A stretch of DNA of 46,073 nucleotides from CAYUPI01 sp964446585. GTDB taxonomy: Bacteria > Verrucomicrobiota > Verrucomicrobiia > Limisphaerales > UBA8199. The DNA is taken from the NCBI GenBank assembly GCA_964446585.1, contig CAYUPI010000044.1:1-46073 (forward strand), written 5' to 3'. Numbering within the stretch: position 1 is the first letter of the stretch; every line of letters starts with the position of its first letter. The notes below the pieces were generated by a model. The model had not been told where the DNA came from and searched no databases. It worked only from the letters and a program-made list of their open reading frames with translations. A program made the translations under genes and the position numbers. This document shows, one piece after another, positions 43,220 to 46,073 of the stretch.

Positions 43220-43993
43220 TCACGGATTATTCATCCATGTTTCGGAGTGCGGCTGGTGGTCGTTGTTCCAACGCTGACGAGCGACCTCGCTCTTCCTCAA
43301 CCAGACGATCTGTTTCGCATACTCGACGTGCACATCACAAAAAACCATGTTCTCCCCGTGATTGTGGCGGGGAGCCAATTCTGCCAGCAGATTGATCGGG
43401 AACAAATCATCCAGGTCGTTGTCCCCGCCGCCTTTCTTCGGGTTGCAGTCACCCGCCGCAATCATATCGCTCGGAGCTCTGACCTGGTTTTCGGTCAAAT
43501 ACCTGCCGATGCTGGTGGTGCTCATGCCCCGGTTAAAGCCCCCATCAAGCCCCAGGCTGGCAGCGGAAGCAGGGTAGCGGCCCGTTCCCGCCATGTTGTA
43601 CCCGTAACAGGGATTGCGCTGCGGAAGCCCAACCGTGTTCGTCCAGGGCGAAGGCAGCTTCTCCGCCGGACAAATAAAGAGCTTCCGGTTGTCAGCCACA
43701 AATGGCAGCAGTTTGCCGTCCCAAAAGGAAAGGGGAGACCCCGGCCTGGCGCTGTCTGCATCGGCGCATAACGGATATTTCCGAAATTCGCCGGTATAAA
43801 GGTTCAGCGCCAGCCCGACTTGCCGCAGATTGCTCTTGCAGGCGGCGGATAACCCGGCGCTCTTGGCCGCCGCCAGGGATGGCAGCAGCAAGGCTGCCAA
43901 AATGGCGATGATCGCGATAACTACCAATAGCTCAATCAGCGTGAACGCAGAAAGAAGCAGCGGCCCTCGCATTCGACGGGTCATGTAAGACAT
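43220..43993 (-). CDS. Prepilin-type exported protein (DUF1559/pseudopilin-like)
   Basis: This 257-residue protein has the type IV prepilin signature SA|FTLIELLVVIAIIAILAALLLP, with the cleavage site after Ala16, Phe as +1 and Glu at +5. The globular part has RHNHGENMVFCDVHVEYA near the C terminus. This resembles the H-x9-DG element of the large verrucomicrobial/planctomycetal DUF1559 group, but with DV in place of DG. It is likely displayed through a type II-like secretion route. The gene is isolated, with 343 bp before it. Confidence 0.85.
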   Translation of the reverse strand: MSYMTRRMRGPLLLSAFTLIELLVVIAIIAILAALLLPSLAAAKSAGLSAACKSNLRQVGLALNLYTGEFRKYPLCADADSARPGSPLSFWDGKLLPFVADNRKLFICPAEKLPSPWTNTVGLPQRNPCYGYNMAGTGRYPASAASLGLDGGFNRGMSTTSIGRYLTENQVRAPSDMIAAGDCNPKKGGGDNDLDDLFPINLLAELAPRHNHGENMVFCDVHVEYAKQIVWLRKSEVARQRWNNDHQPHSETWMNNP

Positions 43994-44336
43994 CTACGAC
44001 AGACCTTGATGGTTGTAAAGGCGCGTCCTTGAAAGTAGCAGCCAGGCATTGCAATCTGCAAACTTTAGCAGACGGCGTGAGGAGACTCGATAATCTAAAA
44101 CAAATGCAACGACCCATAATCGGAGGGACGACCTCCGGCGAATCTGCCGAACTCGCGCTGATTTCAGCTTCTTGCCGGCCATAGCCTTGGCGACGGCGGG
44201 TCAGCATTTCAGCTTTTCGCATTCAAACTTTCCCTTCCTTTCTGCTTTCTACTTTCTTCTCCTCCACCGTGTGCCAGCAAGATATTTTCCTACTCTTGTC
44301 GATTGACACACTTGAATAAAAAGTTACACTTCTTGC
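43994..44336. other. Intergenic region between divergent pseudopilin and TA genes
   Basis: No gene is seen. The segment 44215-44270 is C/T-rich. The toxin-antitoxin promoter lies at its right end. The pseudopilin promoter should lie at the left end, but no clear boxes are seen. Confidence 0.5.
44303..44330 (+). promoter_or_regulatory. Sigma-70-type promoter of toxin-antitoxin pair
   Basis: TTGACA at 44303-44308 and TACACT at 44325-44330 have a 16-bp spacer. The antitoxin ATG (44337) is only six bases after the -10, so the mRNA would be leaderless. ACACTT occurs twice within the promoter (44308-44313 and 44326-44331). CTGTG-A-CACAG (44351-44361) is a palindrome just inside the gene. These could be sites for self-repression. 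Confidence 0.6.
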
Positions 44337-44579
44337 ATGAATATTACGAACTGTGACACAGTGCACTTCACGGCAAAGGGGCAGGTCGTTATTCCGCGGC
44401 GTTTCCGCAAAGAGTTTGAAATCGAAGAGGGGACCAGGGCGACGGTGACGTCAACACCGGATGGCATATTATTGAAACCCATCACCCGGTCCTATATCAA
44501 GAGCCTGCGCGGCTCCCTAAAAGGCAAGGGCGTGCTCAAGGCGATGATGGAGGACCGAAAACGGGAACGGGAGTTCTGA
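44337..44579 (+). CDS. AbrB/SpoVT-type antitoxin
   Basis: This is an 80-residue swapped-hairpin DNA-binding protein, with VHFTAKGQVVIPRRFRKEFEIEEGTRATVTS at the N terminus (AbrB fold) and a helical, basic C terminus (RKREREF) for toxin binding. It is followed 22 bp later by a PIN-domain toxin, so it is the antitoxin of a VapBC-type pair with an AbrB-type VapB. It probably represses its own leaderless promoter by binding the repeats around 44303-44361. Confidence 0.88.
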   Translation: MNITNCDTVHFTAKGQVVIPRRFRKEFEIEEGTRATVTSTPDGILLKPITRSYIKSLRGSLKGKGVLKAMMEDRKREREF

Positions 44580-44601
44580 TCAGGAAGGAAGCCCAAAGAA
44601 T

Positions 44602-45012
44602 ATGGCAGCCAAGGTCCTGGACAGTTGGGCGCTAATCGCCTTTTTCGAAGACGAACCCGCGGCAGAGGCTGTTGAAGAACTGCTGGCTCGCGCCTCCCAG
44701 GACAACCAAAGCCTTTACCTGAGTGTCGTGAACTGGGGCGAGGTTTATTACAACACGATGCGCGAAGTTTCGCAGCAGGCGGCGGAAGCGCGCGTGGCGG
44801 AGATTGCGGCATTGCCCATCGAGATCATCGGCGTGAGCGAAGACCTTAAAATTGCCCGCCAGGCGGCAATTTATAAAGCCACGCACAAAATCTCGTACGC
44901 CGATGCCTTCACCGCTGCGCTGGCGAAGGAGAAGAAGGCCGAACTTGTCACCGGCGACCCGGAATTCAAGCCGCTGGAAAAGGAACTCAAAATCAACTGG
45001 CTGAAACACTGA
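44602..45012 (+). CDS. vapC: PIN-domain ribonuclease toxin (VapC-like)
   Basis: This 136-residue PIN domain has the acidic active-site set: Asp7 (VLDSWAL), Glu47 (NWGEVYY), Asp101 (SYADAFTAALA) and Asp119 (VTGDPEF). The family cuts RNA, often initiator tRNA or rRNA. It pairs with the AbrB-type antitoxin upstream. The end is normal (NWLKH). A decayed HNH gene starts four bases later. Confidence 0.9.
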   Translation: MAAKVLDSWALIAFFEDEPAAEAVEELLARASQDNQSLYLSVVNWGEVYYNTMREVSQQAAEARVAEIAALPIEIIGVSEDLKIARQAAIYKATHKISYADAFTAALAKEKKAELVTGDPEFKPLEKELKINWLKH

Positions 45013-45016
45013 ATCG

Positions 45017-45172
45017 ATGCCAGCCAAACACAAAGATTGGGCGCGCGACGAACACATTCTCGCCTTCAATCTGTACTGCAAAATCCCGTTTGGCCGCCAG
45101 CACAGCCGTGCGCATGAAATCATCGAGCTCGCGAAGCTGCTCGGCCGGTCCGCGAATTCCGTTGCGCTGTAG
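45017..45172 (+). pseudogene. 5' part of HNH nuclease gene, ended by amber codon
   Basis: From ATG 45017 the frame reads MPAKHKDWARDEHILAFNLY and on to LGRSANSVAL, then a TAG at 45170-45172 (codon 52). It continues without shift as LNNFSRLDPELKARGIKGM, joining the downstream HNH frame. A Lys codon (AAG) at that place would restore a 255-residue gene, so one base change is enough to explain the break. Confidence 0.75.
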
Positions 45173-45202
45173 CTCAATAATTTCTCACGGCTTGATCCTG
45201 AA

Positions 45203-45784
45203 TTGAAGGCGCGTGGCATCAAAGGCATGGCCCACGGCGCCAAAGGCGAAATTGAAGTGTGGCGCGACTTCGAGGACGATCCGGAAGCGCTGGCATTTGA
45301 AGGCGAGCGACTGCTAGCTCGCCTAAGTGGTCGGAAGCTTGAGGAGATCGCCGAAATTGATGAACGCGAACTGCCTAAAGAAGGGCTGGAACGCGAGCGC
45401 ATAGTGCGCGTGCGAGTGAACCAGCATTTTTTCCGCGCCACCGTGCTCTCTGCCTACGACTACCGATGTTGTGTCACGGGTCTCGCTGTCCCGGAACTGC
45501 TCGTCGCCGGCCACATCGTTCCGTGGGCGCGCGACTCAAAGCAGCGGATGAACCCCCGAAACGGCCTTTGCCTGAATGCGCTTCACGACCGCGCCTTCGA
45601 TCGTCGTCTGATGTTCTTCGACCGGGACCTGAAAGTTCGCTTCCGCGCGGACTTTGAATCCCGCCCGATAGACGACGGGCTACATTGGCTGTTAAGTTAT
45701 GAAGGAAGGGCCATTCGACTGCCTCGAAAATTCAAGCCGGACAATTTGCTCCTTGAATCCCACGCGGTGGCGTGCGGCAGATAA
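45203..45784 (+). CDS. HNH endonuclease domain, downstream part of split gene
   Basis: This is the 193-residue in-frame continuation of the gene that starts at 45017. It carries the HNH_2-type core: YDYRCCVTGLAVPELLVAGHIVPWARDS, then NPRNGLCLNALHDRAFDRRL with the nuclease His/Asn/His residues. Such proteins accompany restriction or other defence systems. With the amber codon at 45170 in place, only restart translation, read-through or a later start (GTG or ATG in MKARGIKGM) could give product. Its end overlaps the Vsr-like relict on the other strand. Confidence 0.75.
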   Translation: MKARGIKGMAHGAKGEIEVWRDFEDDPEALAFEGERLLARLSGRKLEEIAEIDERELPKEGLERERIVRVRVNQHFFRATVLSAYDYRCCVTGLAVPELLVAGHIVPWARDSKQRMNPRNGLCLNALHDRAFDRRLMFFDRDLKVRFRADFESRPIDDGLHWLLSYEGRAIRLPRKFKPDNLLLESHAVACGR

Positions 45785-46033
45785 TGCCGTGGATCCGGCG
45801 AGCCAGCCGGGTCTCGTTTCTGCGAATCAACTCATGCTGCCAGATCCGGAGTATGCACCAGCCGGTCGTCCTTAACGTGCGGTTCACGAGTCGGTGCCTA
45901 GCGCGGTTGCGCGCAAGCTTCGCCTTCCAAAATCCGGCGTTCCCAACCGGCCGGATAGAATGCTCGGGCCGCGGATGCGGCTCATGTTCCATGAACGGCG
46001 GGCTCTGGTTAACCGATCTTTAGAGCGCTTCAA
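45732..46033 (-). pseudogene. Vsr-like mismatch endonuclease, internally deleted
   Basis: On the minus strand, from a possible TTG at 46033, the frame reads KRSKDRLTRARRSWNMSRIRG, the normal N terminus of very-short-patch-repair endonucleases. The frame then changes by one base. The downstream frame has GFWKAKLARNRARHRLVNRTLR and GWCILRIWQHELI, the normal C-terminal half. About 70 middle residues, with the catalytic Asp, are missing. No intact nuclease can be made. Confidence 0.7.
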
Positions 46034-46073
46034 CAAAAACTGTAGCCACAAGAGACAAACCAACCGAGAGCGT

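Overview
The window is chromosomal DNA of a GC-rich Gram-negative bacterium, most likely a member of the Verrucomicrobiota close to the Pedosphaera/Limisphaerales branch. The support is indirect but consistent. There is a giant secreted protein made of the Gloeobacter/Verrucomicrobium-type repeat (TIGR03803-like) plus LamG domains that open with the YWRLGE motif. There are also PQQ-like propeller proteins starting WPxFRGP, a prepilin-type protein of the DUF1559 kind, hopanoid genes, weak or absent Shine-Dalgarno sequences, and many short intergenic word-like repeats. No 16S or ribosomal protein gene is present to settle the assignment.

Layout. 1-4.5 kb is a chaperone block on the minus strand, dnaK-groS-groL, with a strong terminator after groL and an unusual cluster of TGGCACA boxes upstream of dnaK. 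4.5-11.8 kb carries pyrE, a membrane HELTH protein, a PTS EIIA-like protein, argS, a small secreted protein, an MsbA-type ABC exporter and a GT2 glycosyltransferase. 11.8-17.2 kb is a tight plus-strand run: yicC, gmk, coaC, a membrane histidine kinase and an NtrC-type sigma-54 activator. A 35-codon reading frame fits exactly between the last two. 17.2-20.8 kb holds a small His/Arg-rich membrane protein and hopanoid genes: hpnD, hpnK, a DMT-type membrane protein, and hpnA on the opposite strand. A TPR protein, mtnA with an in-frame block of repeat-derived codons, and an unknown protein follow.

23.7-31.5 kb looks like an accessory island. It contains tRNA-Cys, a tRNA-like T-arm remnant fused to an N-terminally truncated tyrosine recombinase, a ~1830-residue repeat/lipase/LamG/Ig surface protein, an unknown ORF and the 5' stub of a broken gene. 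31.5-38.6 kb has a PQQ-like propeller with inserted EF-hands, a conserved hypothetical, fabH and an RRM protein. After these come two inverted IF-3 paralogues that bracket a Cys-rich hypothetical and a Sel1 protein, and then a GAF-domain pseudogene. 38.7-44 kb encodes a B12-binding-type radical SAM protein, an HxxxH hypothetical, a second PQQ-like propeller and a pseudopilin. 44.3-46 kb is a decaying defence-type segment: an AbrB/PIN toxin-antitoxin pair, an HNH nuclease split by an amber codon and an internally deleted Vsr-like gene.

The most interesting signals are the dnaK operator-like array, the IF-3 duplication cluster, repeat DNA captured inside mtnA, the micro-ORF between kinase and regulator, and the two copies of a 61-bp dispersed repeat. 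I see no CRISPR array and no rRNA.
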